The notes under the pieces were generated by a model. The model ran no database searches and was not told where the DNA came from. It worked only from the letters and a program-made list of their open reading frames with translations. From Epiperipatus broadwayi (taxonomy: Eukaryota; Onychophora; Udeonychophora; Euonychophora; Peripatidae), in NCBI GenBank assembly GCA_028023455.1, contig JAQFVV010012509.1, positions 620,001 to 684,000 on the forward strand: a stretch of DNA of 64,000 nt, written 5' to 3'. Both the position numbers and the translations under genes were made by a program. Positions 37,330 through 50,630 of the stretch are shown here, piece by piece; the stretch's first letter is position 1, and every line of letters begins with the position of its first letter.

Positions 37330-37640
37330 AAATTGAATAATATTAGAGATTTGAACCCAGACTTTTAAACAGCCTGCAGTCATTCACTCTATCATATACA
37401 ACTGATACACATGACCACATACATGTGAAAAAAGATAAATGATCATCAATATACATATTTTGGGCAGCACTAGCCCTCATCTGTTGGGCCACATCATAAT
37501 CTCCCACATATATATATACAATCAGTGCTTAGATTATATTAAGATAGCAATTCCTCAAAATTTAATGGACAGGCTTCAATCTTCTCCACTCTCCAACTCT
37601 TCAGCCAGTCATATAATGGAAAATTGGTGATAGATTCAAA
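37330..37640 (-). repeat. Dispersed tRNA-like repeat, copy 4
   Basis: The minus strand ends with GATAGAGTGAATGACTGCAG and B-box-like TGGGTTCAAATCT. The body carries CCCAACAGATGAGGG and GAAGCCTGTCCATTAAA, as in the 29-32 kb copies. Confidence 0.55.
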
Positions 37641-37649
37641 TCCATTCTA

Positions 37650-38690
37650 ATTACATCTAGCTTAAATATGCATACTATAACTTGTATTTAAAAATTGAAT
37701 AATAGTATAAACATTGTTGATACATGTAAACCCATAGAAGAAATGTATGAACTGTAAAATATTGACTATCCCTGACCTAAAATATAAAAAAGTATATATG
37801 GGTAATTATATTTATTTAAATAAATAAATACTATGTCAATAGTAAACCAAGATTAAAAATGTGAGAAAATGCGTTAGAAAAACTTAATATTATTTTGAAA
37901 AAAAAAAAGTTTTAAAAATGTTTATAGCAAGATTTTCTCAAATAATAAATAGTACACCTAGAATTGATGATCAAAGGTGAAGGTTGAAACATTATAACAT
38001 AAAAAATTTTTTTAAAAATATATAAATGATTTTACAAAACCTAAGTAACTTGACTGTTGTATATTTAATTAAATATTAAAAGTACAAAAACAAAAAACAA
38101 ATTCAAGACTTTGGTTACAATATTTACACTGTCACTCATTTATAAACGTGATTTATGATAATCTAAGTTAATCTTATATTAACATGCAATATGACAATCG
38201 CATTAATGTAACATGCAAATAAGATTACTGAAAAAAACTTGGAAAAAAGAAGATTACAGAAAATAAAATTGAATTAATCAAAAAGTATTATAAAAACAAT
38301 GCTTTATGGAAGTGTTTGCTTTAACTCTTCAGTTACTGAGAAGTTAACTAAATATAATTTAAAATTTTAACATGATATATATATATCATGGGTGTTTTTC
38401 TAAATTGACATACTGTGATATTAGACTTACGTCATTCAAATTTTAACTAAGATTTCACTCTTTCATATAAATTTAAAAAATCAGACTATAGATATATTTC
38501 GAGAACAAACATGATATTGAATCATTTACAATTTAAGAAATCATGTGATCTGGAAATGCCGGGGATAAAACTGTGTTCGAGAAACATTTATCTCTAGAAT
38601 TCTCCACTAAACTGTGTAGAATACATTAATACTATATTCTTCTCTTTTATAAATAAAACACTATTTTTAATCATAAAGTAGCAAATATAC
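37650..38690. other. AT-rich spacer
   Basis: Nothing recognised. Confidence 0.4.
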
Positions 38691-38710
38691 TAAACAAAAG
38701 TAAATAAATA

Positions 38711-38808
38711 GTCAAGAGGTCATTACAGCCGCCTTGCAAGCAAGTAATCAGTTGCAGACGGTTGTGGGTTCGCGTCCCGGCCGAAACTATGACATATGAA
38801 AAAAAAAA
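38711..38808 (+). mobile_element. tRNA-derived short SINE, copy 2 with TSD
   Basis: Body GTCAAGAGGTC..CTTGCAAGCAAG..GGGTTCGCGTCCCGGC..GACATATG with a poly-A tail. It is flanked by a perfect 15-bp duplication AAAAGTAAATAAATA at 38696-38710 and 38809-38823. The poly-A tail and TSD show LINE-mediated retroposition. Confidence 0.85.
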
Positions 38809-38829
38809 AAAAGTAAATAAATATTTTTA

Positions 38830-41690
38830 AAAAGAAAAATATTTATTTAAAAATTTGATTGATCTACATATTATAATTCAATGAGAAAAAAAGACTTCAA
38901 TATAAATCAAGATACATATCCTAAAGAAGTAATTAATTTAAACATCGCAAAAGTAAAAATATATTTAAAAAATCTTTTTAAAAATTAAATCGCATCTAAA
39001 GTAAGTTAAGATGACATTAAAAGAGAAGATTAAAAAACAAACTTTTTTTTCTAGGAAAAGAAATTTTCTCAATTTCATTTTATCTTGAGAATCTTCCAAC
39101 AGTTCTTAACTAGATCAATCAATCCCTAATGTTGTTCTCTCAGAGTTAATTGAGTATGGAGATGAGAGATGTCATTTTCTTTTTTGTATCATGAACTGAT
39201 TGGTAGAAGTCAATCAACAGGTTTTCTCACAAGTTAATGGATTAAACTAATTTAGTAAATTTTGTTTCACTGATCCACTTATTTTGACTTTAGTTTAGCA
39301 TTATAAACTTCATTTTGAAATTATAAAAAATAGTTTGTCAACTTTATAGAAAATATTGTGTCCAATTTATTATAATTTTCTTACTTTACAGTGAGATGGA
39401 AATTATTATTATCAATACTCAGCACTAGTAGACATTGTTTTGCAAGACATGCATTGCAAGCAAGAAAAGGGGGAAGATCATTGCTTCCAAAATAGTTGGC
39501 CATAAATATATATCTCATTTAATCATAAAACATTCTAAATCATATCTTGTTCGCAATGAATATTGATTTTCTAAATTAAATATTATTAAAACATATTTAC
39601 AAATGAGACTTTTCCTGAGAAAATAATATAAAACTTGCATTAATAGTAAATGTAATGTATGCATTGAATTACATATACAAAAAATTATTTAAGATCTTGT
39701 AAATGTTATGGCTAATTCCAGATACAAAGATCAAAAGTGCTTTTAATTATACTTTATTAATTAATGAGAATAAGGTTTACATATATACTACAGTTGATAT
39801 TTATTAGTTTTCCAAGATTGGCAAGTGTATAATTATATGATTGCTGTTGTAAACTTGCTGTTCTAGTTTATAATATAAAGTTTGCCATAACTGAATTTCA
39901 GCAGAAATGAACAGAAGTCTAACGTGAATGATTTGCTGATGGTTCTTTGCCAGAATATAATCTAACATTGTTTCAATCAATATATTCCATGTTCTATATA
40001 TAAATGCCTGAATATCTAATATGACTTAGTAATAAGCATTGATTATCTGTGATAGCATGTTAATGTTATTCAGTAGATATTGTCTTATATATATATAGTA
40101 ACAACAGACTTTCATGTAAAAATAATTTATTTGATTATCCATTTCTTTATTTTTTAAATCAATTTATGGCTAATCTATAGTTGATGAGTGAATAAGTTGT
40201 TGGTTTTAATCACTGCAGTAAATATAAAATAAAAATTTTAAAAAAATTGTGAATAAACTTATTTCTAATAAAATTTTATAATTATTGATTTTAATTTTTA
40301 TCCACATCAAATAACTTAAAATTGTTCCAAAAAATAAAATAGTGGGGGTGGTGAATACATTAAACTTCAGTATCTGGTCAATAACAATCAGTCTTGACAT
40401 AACTTTTAGGAAGAAAACAGAAATAGCAGCTTAGCTCTTGAGAGAAGAACAGTGAGAAGTTAAACTTGTAGTCTGAAGTAAGATTAACATCACTATTAGT
40501 TTTTAAAAAATGTTTATTGAAATGTGTTTTAAAAAACCTGTATGCTAAGCTTTAACTAAAAGCTGAGCATTACCAATCCAATATGTAATCTTTTTCAGAA
40601 AAAGAAACTAGAAAACAGAGAATAGCTGTGGGAAAAATGTGTAACAAGCCTGTGTCTACCCAAAACGTAACCTGAGTTGGAAATCTTTGTTACCTGATAA
40701 TTACATTGTAAAATGAATAAATTTAACATGTTAAACTATTTTGAAAATTAATGTTATAATTATCAACTGAAAACTAGATGCTTTAAGAAGTTAAAAAAAC
40801 TTTTAATGAAAACAATGGGTAAATTCACCTTGCTTTAATCTATCCTGTAAATTACAATTATAATCTGAACATCAGAAGCTGAAAGAAGGGAAAATCTCAC
40901 CTAATAGGAACTGAAAATAGATAAAGGAGAGCTTATGAAGAAAAAAACCATAGTAATAAGGTATTGCAGTGTGCACATCTACTTTCATTAATAATTTTTA
41001 ATATAAGTAATAATTGATAATAATGAATAATTTTGTTTTAGATTTTTGAATTAAAAATGTGCTTTTTAATTTATTTTTCCCTCCCAAAGTGTAAAAAAAT
41101 GTATGGGACCTTTCCATTTTCATAAGGGGAGAAGAAAGTTTTAGCTAATCTTAAATTTTCATGTGTTACTGAGAAATGTTTTTTCAATTTTAACAATTTA
41201 AAATTGAACTCTGTTAGAGCAAATTTAATTAATTTAGTAGTAAGAATCAACAGATTAATCTTACTTACTATATGAAATTAATTTTTTTATAGAAAATGTG
41301 TTAGATTTGGAATTGTGATATTATTATATCTTTTCTAAATTTTCTTATTTATTATCATTGGTTAACTTTATTTTAATAATTGTTAAAAAATAATAGTGTT
41401 CTATCTGTTCTACACATTGAAAGAGAATGTGACTTGATTCCATGATAGCATTGTGCTTTAAGAGATTTATAAATAATCCTGGTAAGACTATTTATTTAAC
41501 ATAGATTAAGCATATATATTTATATTTTTTATTCACAATTTGTAGGATCTTTGTGATACTGAACTAGTTCTTGAGCAATAATAGTTAATTTATATATATG
41601 AGCTATATGTTTGTGTTTGAATATTCAAATAGTTCTCTGGATAGCATAAAGATCAAGATCATCTTTAAAATCCATTCACTGTGCTTTATT
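38830..41690. other. AT-rich spacer, about 2.9 kb
   Basis: No open frame above chance, no repeat family seen elsewhere in the window. Could be unique intergenic or intronic DNA. Confidence 0.4.
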
Positions 41691-41695
41691 TATAC

Positions 41696-41960
41696 TGAAC
41701 AGGGTGGGAGAAGATCGAATAATAAAAAAATATCAAATAAATAATTACTTTAAACTTTCTGAATTATATTTCACTTTCTTAAAAACTTTTATAATTAATT
41801 CTTTCAAACTAGTTTTTTTTTTTTACTTTAATCATATCTTGATAAAATAATTCTGCAGTATTTTTGGTTAAACTTCTTTAGTTAATTATAAATTCTTTTC
41901 ACATTAAAATTTTATTATAAATAAAATTACAAACATGTATCACTCTCAAATATAGGTACA
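41696..41960 (-). repeat. LTR (3' LTR in element orientation)
   Basis: Matches 44288-44553 along its length. Inner edge at GGTACA. Confidence 0.8.
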
Positions 41961-43207
41961 TTACACTGCTCCCCCAACAAGAGTAAAATGTGTTATTTTG
42001 ACCATTTTATCTCTGGAAACTTCCTTAACATATTGTGAACTAACATTAATTATTATTTTTCTAAGTTTACTTTCTTTACAGGAGATCTGGAACTACATAT
42101 GCTGAGGATAATCTTCTTTTATTACACTTTTCTTCTTTCTAGGCTGACAACATTGCTTATAATGATCTTGTACTGAATAATGACCATGAGGACAATACTC
42201 CTTTCTGGTGAGACAGGGATTTTAAGATGAGGCAGGTGCAGAATTTGCTGGCTTACACTGACTTACACACATGTGAAATGAAGCTTTATATGCCTGTTTT
42301 TCCTATTGGATATTGGGAAAAGAAAAGATTGCTGCGAGTGGCAAGATTCCTTGCCTGTCCAATTCAGCTTATGTTTTGAAAATAATATATAAAATATAGG
42401 ATTCTCCCCCAAAGAAATGATCCGCAGCTTATTCTGTTGTTCCCCGTGTGCAAATTTTATATAAGAATAATGGATGGGCTCAGAACTTTCTGAGAATCCT
42501 CACCCTGATATTTTTCCCTGATAGTCCATTGCAGGTACTCTTTTCATCCAGCCTACAGCTTTATACTTTTACTCTTTTCCTAAAACTCAAATATATGCTT
42601 CCTATCCTCCTTTCAATTAATTACAATCCTTTATACACTCCTAACATAAATTAGATTTATTTCATTTATATTATTTATTAACCCATATATTATTTCAACC
42701 CATTTATTTAACTTTCTTTTATTAACCTGAGTGTATTCAAAAACTATTTTATTTTATTACATTACATCCTTTATTATTTTTCTACAGACATTTTATTTAT
42801 TTATTTAACTTGATTTTATTCGATGTATTTCCGTTATTTTATTCAGTTACTTATTCCTACTATTATTACTTTAAACCATTAATTTGACCCATTTATTTAC
42901 GAACATTTTTCCTTATTTATTGCCAGAAAAAAAATCTTTTTTCCAGTGATGCCTCCATTATTATTTTCTGAAAACAATTCATCTTTTTTTTTAAAAAAAA
43001 AAAGTATTATTTTAATTTTAAATAATAAAATCTCTGATTCAGGTTTATCATCTATGTCGAAATAATTATATTCAACTCATTATCCATTTCCAATCCATTG
43101 TTTTACTTTAACATTCTGTCCATTACTAACTCCTAAACTCAGTAAGGCAGTTCTTTCTTTCTACCTACTAACTTTTTAATATAAATTATATTTTCCCTTT
43201 TGTCTAT

Positions 43208-43900
43208 CCCTCACTTATAATTTGTTGCTTTGTCTCTTTCCCGTTCTGTTCTATTTTCTGCCTCATAAATCAGAAAACCTTTATGCTTAACAAAATCCCA
43301 CAGTTCTACAAACTGTCCTACTTTATTGTTAACCACCTTAATAATACTATACAGAGAGAATCCTTCATCTACAGTATTTTCAACTGCACTGCATAATATC
43401 ATTCTGTAAATAGCTTCTACTTTTACCTTGAAATTATACTGCTCCAGTAGAAATTTTGTAATATTATTTTCTATATTTAATTTATCTTTCTTTTATATCT
43501 TGATCTGCATTCTTTAATTTTTCTACCCCACTACCTATCTGTATCCAAACTCTATCTACTTCTATATTTGTTTCCACCTTATCTGTTTCAACACTATTTG
43601 ATTCTGATTCAATTTTCATGTCTTCTATCACTTCAACTTTCTTTTCTATTCCTGACTTTCTTTAATCAAATCTGTCTGTATGGCTTCTATAGCTATATGA
43701 TTTCTATCTACATTCCCCATTATTTCCTGTCTCATTTCTGCTCTGAGTTCTTGCTAACTTTGCTTGAATTCCTGATGCATTTCTTCCATTCTCAGTATTG
43801 TTTACATCATTATCCATATATCAGATATCTCTTTCTCTACTATTTGGGGATTTTTAAAAAATATCAGGCTTCCGGCTCCATTTCTTTATCCATTGTTACG
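43208..43900 (-). pseudogene. Gag-like fossil of the LTR element
   Basis: Minus-strand frames give an acidic, Glu/Lys-rich segment (KVEVIEDMKIESESNSVETD) and, after shifts, 43402-43211 with VENTVDEGFSLYSIIKVVNN, QFVELWDFVKHKGF and a basic end. Composition and position right after the 5' LTR leader suggest a gag-type protein. No zinc knuckle is seen. Family not recognised. Confidence 0.45.
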
Positions 43901-44287
43901 CTGTACTTTTTTTTTTGTTTTATCTCTGAATACAATTAAACACAATATCTATTATCTCTTTGCATTCAACAAATCATGAAATATTATTACTGTTTATTTG
44001 TTCTCTTCAAACAGAACATATGACTGACTCCAACCCCTTGTCCTTTTTCTCTACCGATTTTCAATTCCCTAAATCTGCCTAAAATATCTCACTGTCTTTA
44101 CTTTCTCTCTTTTCATTTAAAAGAAAAAAATTGTTTCAGTCAATTCTTTGATTTAAATCATACTATTTTCTTAATTACAATTATGCAATTTAGTGTTTCT
44201 TTAAATTTTTTATTCTTTAATTCTATTTGACATATGATTAATTACTGGCATATCTGATCATTCTGCTCCCATGTTGGGAAAGCCAAA

Positions 44288-44553
44288 TGAACTGGGTGGG
44301 AGAAGATTGAATAAAAAAAATATCAAATAAAAAATTACTCTTTAAACTTTCTGAATTATATTTCTCTTTCTTAAAAACTTATAATTAATTATTTTGAACG
44401 AGTTTTTTTTTTTTTTTACTTTAATCATTTTTTGATAAAATAATTTGGCAGTATTTTTGTTTAAACTTCCTTAGCTAATTATAAATTATTTTGACATTAA
44501 AATTTTATGCTAAATAAAATTACAAACATGTATCGCTGTCCAATAGCGGTACA
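44288..44553 (-). repeat. LTR (5' LTR in element orientation)
   Basis: Partner of 41696-41960. The downstream internal sequence on the minus strand starts TTTGGCTTTCCCAAC, a possible primer-binding region that I could not match to a tRNA. Confidence 0.8.
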
Positions 44554-44559
44554 ATACAG

Positions 44560-45890
44560 ATTGGAAATTAATTTAGTTAGCCTGTATACTCATTGTGCCA
44601 AATGGCTAAAATGTTGATGATGATCAGCATGTATCAGGATCCTAGCATTTTTTATTTTTTACTAATAAAGTATGTGCTTGCAGATGATCGTTTTTATGTT
44701 ATGTCTTAACTTTGGCATTGGCTAGATAATTAGCCTACATGTTGACACTGAAATTCTTTTCAATCCAATCACAAGAGATGAGTTTATCATTCTTGTTTAA
44801 TGCTGGTGAAGTAATTTATTATTATTGTAACTATTTATTATAGTCTCTGCTGATTCTCTCATGCTCATTTTACATTTGTTGATGACTTGTCATTGACAAT
44901 GTTGAATGAGATGATGATGACTATTTAGTGGGGATGATGATCCATCAGCCATGTTACCCCATAATGTCCAACCTTACAATATATACTTCTATTATTCACA
45001 TATTATTAGTAGGAACTATATATGTCTATTTTTTAGCAAAAAAAAAATTTTTAGTCAATTTTATGAAATAATATCTTTTAAAAGTAGATATTTATAATAT
45101 TAATAATTTTCTTTTCTTTTTTCTTTTTAAAAAAAGATGAGAGAGAAAGAGAATTATTTTTTTGCAAAAATTGTTTATAATTGTTAGTTATTTTATATAT
45201 GGTGTTGATTTGTGTATTTTTATCTATTTAATATAAAATGGTGGCTTCACTTAAGAATAGTCTGTATATGCAATCAGCACCTTTCTGTTTTTATTTTATG
45301 TTTCAGATTAATTATGTCCTGTCAAAGATTATAGAAAGTAATTAAAATATTGATGGATATATATTTTATGTATCAGAAGAAAAAAGTTTTTTTTTAAAAA
45401 AAAAGAAGGTTAATGAAATTTATACATTTATTTAAAAGGATCCTTGTAGGCATTTTTTTACCCCCCCCCCCCAACCTGTAGATTTATCATCAACACTGGC
45501 TGCCATTTTTTTTTACTGGAAAACCTCACAAGTACCAAGATAAATAATGTTATGGATTAAATAAGTGCAAAAGTTTTAACAAGAAAATTTATAAAAAAAA
45601 AAATTAGGTCATAAATATATATATAAAGAAAGCTTAGAAAAAAAAAGTGATAATAACTAAGAGTGTCTTTTTATATTAAATTTCAAATAATTGATAAGAA
45701 AAATTTAGCAGTACTTTTCAATAAATAATACACTTAATATTCTAAATAGCCACTCTATTTTTAAATCACATGATCTTTTTATATTATATGTGTGCAAGTT
45801 AAGCAATGGGTGCGACTTTTATATTATGAACTGATGATCCATCAAGCTTCTATTTTGTCATGATGTAAATGTTTTTATTCTTTTTATCTT
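44560..45890. other. AT-rich spacer
   Basis: Contains a C10 run near 45462 and no recognised gene. Confidence 0.4.
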
Positions 45891-45914
45891 TCTGCTGAAG
45901 AAATTTGCCTAGCA

Positions 45915-46015
45915 GTCAAGCGTTGTTAGCCGAGAGGTCATTGCAGCCGCCTTGCAAGCAAGTAGTTGGTTGCAGACGGTTGCGGGTTTGCGTCCCGGCC
46001 GGTGCTATGACATAC
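45915..46015 (+). mobile_element. tRNA-derived short SINE, copy 3 with TSD
   Basis: Best-preserved copy: TTAGCCGAGAGGTC (A box), CTTGCAAGCAAG, GGGTTTGCGTCCCGGCC (B box) and GCTATGACATAC. Flanks GAAATTTGCCTAGCA (45900-45914) and GAAATTTGCCTTGCA (46016-46030) form a 14/15 TSD. No poly-A tail remains here. Confidence 0.85.
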
Positions 46016-46451
46016 GAAATTTGCCTTGCAATCGGCTCTTTAAATGCTGTTTGACTCTTAAAGTGAATGATTTTCTTTATGTTGATATCTCAATTAGATT
46101 CTATTTATTTTAAGTAGATGTATTATCATATTTTTTTCTAAATTCCATCAATCATTTAAGATAACGGTTTCTTTAATACATATCTGTACATAAAAATTTA
46201 GAAAGATTAAAAACAATCATTTATTGTTCCAAGATTTTAAAATTAAGTGCATATTTTCTCTTCATAATTTAATCAATTACTTTCCTTCAGTGGATAGATC
46301 AATCAATAAATAGACAAAAATATAATGAATCTCGCAGGAATATTTAATTAACTCTTAATATTTATTTCACTTAATTAGCATCCTATTTAGTCTGAACTTT
46401 TAACAAATGAAAGAAATCTTAATTACAAATTACAAACAATTGAGTTAATCA

Positions 46452-46476
46452 TCACACACACACACACACACACACA
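46452..46476. repeat. (CA)n microsatellite
   Basis: About 12 CA units. Confidence 0.95.
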
Positions 46477-46572
46477 GCAAATGAAAAGAATAGTAATTAA
46501 AGATTTCAGTGCTTTATTTCTAAACAAATTCAACTTTTAAAAAAAAGTCCTAAACATAGTAGTAATTATTAT

Positions 46573-46871
46573 GGGAGTGCATATATTTATATATATTGTG
46601 TGCCAGGCTAATTTATATAATATTTGCATTTAAGGTTATGTAGATTGGATAGGCCATTTTTTAGAAAGGGGGACACAGGATTCCCCCTTGTTTATTGCAC
46701 GCCTATCTCAAACATAAAAATCAAAGAAACATGGCACATTTCAAGGGACAGGTACCCCATAAACAATAGATTCCTGTGTCCCCCTTAGAAAAAATGGCCT
46801 ATCTAACCTACTTAACATTAAATGCCAATAATGTATAAATTAACATGCACACAATATATATATATGCGCCC
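46573..46871. mobile_element. Fold-back element with about 110-bp arms
   Basis: GGGAGTGCATATATTTATAT at the left is mirrored by ATATATATATGCGCCC at the right. The arms continue through GGATAGGCCATTTTTTAGAA and GGGGGACACAGGA. Loop about 80 bases. Only AT is repeated at both edges, so the superfamily is unclear. Confidence 0.7.
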
Positions 46872-46879
46872 ATACTACC

Positions 46880-48060
46880 AGCAAATTACTGCAACATTTA
46901 TGACTTTTTTTAAGTCGAAAGCCACAGCATACTTAATTAATGTTATTTAAGCTTTGCTCTATACGTTTTGTGTATTTGTTTATTATAATATAAAAAAGAG
47001 AAATAAACCTTCAATCATATACTCTTTACAAATTTACACACACACCCATTAGCATCAGTTTAAAAAACGTAAGTGGATTACTTATGTTTAAACCTACACA
47101 TATAAATTCATAAAGAATGCATGATCAAAAGTTTATTTCCCTTCTCTATATAACATATGTAGTCAGTACTATATAAATAGACTATTTATTACAAAAAATA
47201 GTATAATAGATCTATAATATTTATAAATCATAATGATTTCAAGTTTGAGGAGAAAACTTGACTATTAAAAAGTAAAAAAAAAAAAAATTAAAGGTTTTAG
47301 ATGTAAATAATAATAAATAAAAATAAGTTTGATTTTTGATCAATCGACATCAAGGGACATAAAAATGCCATAAAATTGGCATCTCTGATCAAACAGATTT
47401 TTGTTTTCAGTAAAAGGTGGCTTCTACGTGTATTATTTCCAGTTATAAATCCTAGTCTTCACTGATAAAGACAAAAGTCAGAATCCGTTGATCTATTACT
47501 CAAGCTTACATAAATGACTCTAGAGTAAGTGAAAATAACTCCCTAGGAAAATTAAAACTTTGAATTATTTGAGAGGATGAGAGAAAGAAAAAGAGATATT
47601 ATAAATAAATTAAAGGATAGGACATTGGATACATTTTAAATAAATAAATAAATATGAAAAGTATGTTAGAAAAAAATTATAATGAATAAAAAGGAAAAAA
47701 ATAATACTAAGAACAAAGCATTTATGTTGAATTTTAAAAAGAAAAAAAAAGTCCAGGAAAAGATTAGTCTGGAAAACTTTTGGAACTTTCTCATAAACCA
47801 ATAATCAATCATGATCATTCTTGCAATTAAAAAAATACTCATATGGTTTGTTGCTAAGAAATCATATTTTATTAAGGACTGAGAAGTGATCCATAAACTC
47901 TAGAGTTACATCACAAGGAATTCTTGCTTTTTCTATTAACTAAATTGAAATATTAATGTTTTAATAAAAACAATTGTTTGTTAATTGTTTGATCATTCCT
48001 TTATAATGTCTGATGGATATTAGAAGAATGACTACTATTATTCAAGGTTATATTCATTAA
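46880..48060. other. AT-rich spacer
   Basis: No gene or repeat recognised. Confidence 0.4.
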
Positions 48061-48082
48061 TATGAACACTATATATTATTTT

Positions 48083-48283
48083 CACATGATCACTATCTCA
48101 TACTAGCACATAATTGTTATTAAACAATTTCAAAACAAAGCAAAACTCTTCATATAGTAGTGCCATCTTGTGCCAACAAGAGCAATCAATTTTATGCACA
48201 AGCCTTCTGGCATCCATTGATTGCTCTTGTTAGCACAAGATGGCACTACTATATGGAGAGTTTTGCTTTGTTTTGAAATTGAT
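48083..48283 (-). mobile_element. Retrozyme-like family A, locus 3, with 13-bp TSD
   Basis: Insertion between perfect copies of TATATATTATTTT (48070-48082 and 48284-48296). In minus orientation it ends GTGATCATGTG, the shared family A 3' boundary, and its 5' part is inverted so that 48127-48189 and 48215-48282 fold back on each other. The loop holds TGCACAAGCCTTCTGGCATC, diagnostic of family A. No hammerhead is included in this fragment. Confidence 0.8.
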
Positions 48284-48299
48284 TATATATTATTTTATA

Positions 48300-50630
48300 A
48301 AATGACTAAAAAACACATTTTAAACTTATTAATTTATATAAATTAGAACATAAAGGAACAGTTTTAAATAGCTCATTGCAAACTTCTCTGATATCATTTC
48401 TGGGAAGCTCTTCATTAATGTAGAATAATGAAAAGAGACACTACTAGTTAATTACTTTTCTTTCTTATTTTACTTTGTTCATAAGAATAATTAATCAACA
48501 TTAGTTGTTTATAATAATTTTTAGTTACCATAATGTGAATTCATACAATTCTAAATGAGATTTCAGCTGTTTGAAAAATGGCATACGTTCTACCCAAAAT
48601 TTATCTCATTTAATGAAATTAAATATACTTGAGAAGTTGTTTTAAATGAATGGTGAAAAACAATCAAGCCATGTGTAATTCAAAATTATTAGGACTGATT
48701 ATTAAAGATGACTTTTAATAAGCATGATCTAGAAACCTCCTATCACCCTTGATGGGTGTTATAACATTATATATTGAAGCGGTAAAATCTGTAGTACATA
48801 TTTTGTTTCATTGACTGGTGACATTAGAAATCTTAAAAGTAGGGTTTCAACCTGTTTTATATATTTATTTGGTCAGCCAGGATTGTTAGGCACACATATA
48901 TACAAGCATGACTTCCACCCTGTTTTATTAAAATGGTTATATTTAACAAATTTTATTATTATAAATCTTAATTAATTTTATTTCTGAAATCTTAAATTCC
49001 CTTCACTACAGATAATCGTGTATGTCGTATATGTATTACAGAGACAGAAACTAATATTATTTATGTAATAAAATATGTAGGAAATTCTATATATTATTCT
49101 GTTATAATTAATGTAAAGCTAAAGCAATACCAGAGAAAGTTCTGGAAAATAATTGTTGTAATTTAAAATGTTATAAGACAAAAGAATGTACATTAATTAA
49201 TATAAAAATGTCTTCTCATTTAGTTATTTCAACAATTTGCAAATTAATGGAAATTAGAATTTTTAAATCTATTTCCAGCTCAGAAATAGATTTGAACAAT
49301 ACTTTCTGGAGCTTATTTGTTTTACATCTTTCAATAGTAAAAAAATGAACAATAGCAGCTAAAATCAAGCTATGTAATTAATGCATATCTGGTCGCCTCA
49401 AGTAAAAAACTTTCTGTTAAGGTTTGGTATCATATAAATACTGCCAAATTTTGATCATGGGGGAGAAGAAAAAAGTTCAAGTCATGTGCTAAATCAATCC
49501 ATGTCACAGGACTTGTACAAAATGACCGCTCAGTAGAGGAAGAAGTTTGCTCTCCTGATCTTTAGATCATCCTCATGTTGCCTCTCTTCCATGCCATTGC
49601 CACTTGAAAACTGCCTTATCTGAACTATGAAAGGACATATGAAAGATGCTTATCTTTATTTTATTCATACTTCATATTGCTGGCCATGTTTTCCATGTTT
49701 AAGTTTCATATATATCAACCGAATGGCTGCAAAGTCGTCGGAAGATAATCCGTTTATGCTGCTAAATGGATTCTTAATATTTCTCACTTTACTGTAAACT
49801 TTATTTATAATCATAATGTAACTTTCTATCTATCTGATAACTGACTATAATCTCAGTTATAACAATTGTATTAATTTTAAATGATTCTCTCTGTAAATTT
49901 TATAAATCTCTTTTATGGAAAACATTAGCACAAAATTATGAGCCTCTAATCTGTCATTACCTTTTAAATTTCATGCTTTAATTATATTTTTTATTTTCAT
50001 GTGGCAAAACTTATTTTACACTGTGTGTTTTCTATTGAGTGGATTTTAATATGCGAATGATTCAATCTAGTGAACTTATATCATTTCAGCCACCATCCCG
50101 ATATTATGGCATACTTAAATACTCAAATGTAAAGATTTCTTACTAAATGAAAGGTTTGCTCGATTAAATATGTAAATATGTGTTTAATGGTGGACTATTA
50201 AACCGTCATATTAGGAGATATTATAAACATATTTCCTCTCTGTCTAATACTATTGATTTTAAACACATTTTATGATCTTTAAATAAATTTTGATGGTCAT
50301 TTCATTTTAATAATTACTCATTTACTTATCACACCATTGAGCATTGTAATTTGTTTTATAATCTATTTATTGTTTGAGTATACTTCAGCTCGTTAAATAG
50401 AGGGAATATTTTTTTCACCCTTTTGTTTTTGACATTTTAATTGGCCAATGTCATATACGCACCTTTCTGAATGGGTTAATATTTCATCATGGTGTTACAC
50501 ATGATATTATTATTACTTTATTTGGGGATTTAGTTAATATATCAGTCATTAAAGACCTGAGCCATATTTAGCATTGCTTATTCATTATAGCATTAAAAGT
50601 CTCGTATTTTGCTTTGTCATATTTATTCTC
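48300..50630. other. AT-rich spacer
   Basis: No supported gene. 49480-49640 is somewhat richer in GC but unidentified. Confidence 0.4.

Larger units (their letters stand above)
41696..44553 (-). mobile_element. Small LTR retrotransposon with 265-bp LTRs and 4-bp TSD
   Basis: LTRs at 41696-41960 and 44288-44553 are similar throughout (GGGTGGGAGAAGAT.., GATAAAATAATT.., ACAAACATGTATC..). On the minus strand they begin TGTAC and end GTTCA. The 4-bp flanks ATAC (41692-41695 and 44554-44557) match. Only 2.3 kb lies between the LTRs and the sole coding trace is gag-like on the minus strand; I see no protease, RT or integrase. A G-rich GTTGGGGGAGCAG lies just upstream of the minus-strand 3' LTR and could be a polypurine tract. 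LTR divergence by eye is over 10 percent, so the insertion is old. Confidence 0.8.
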
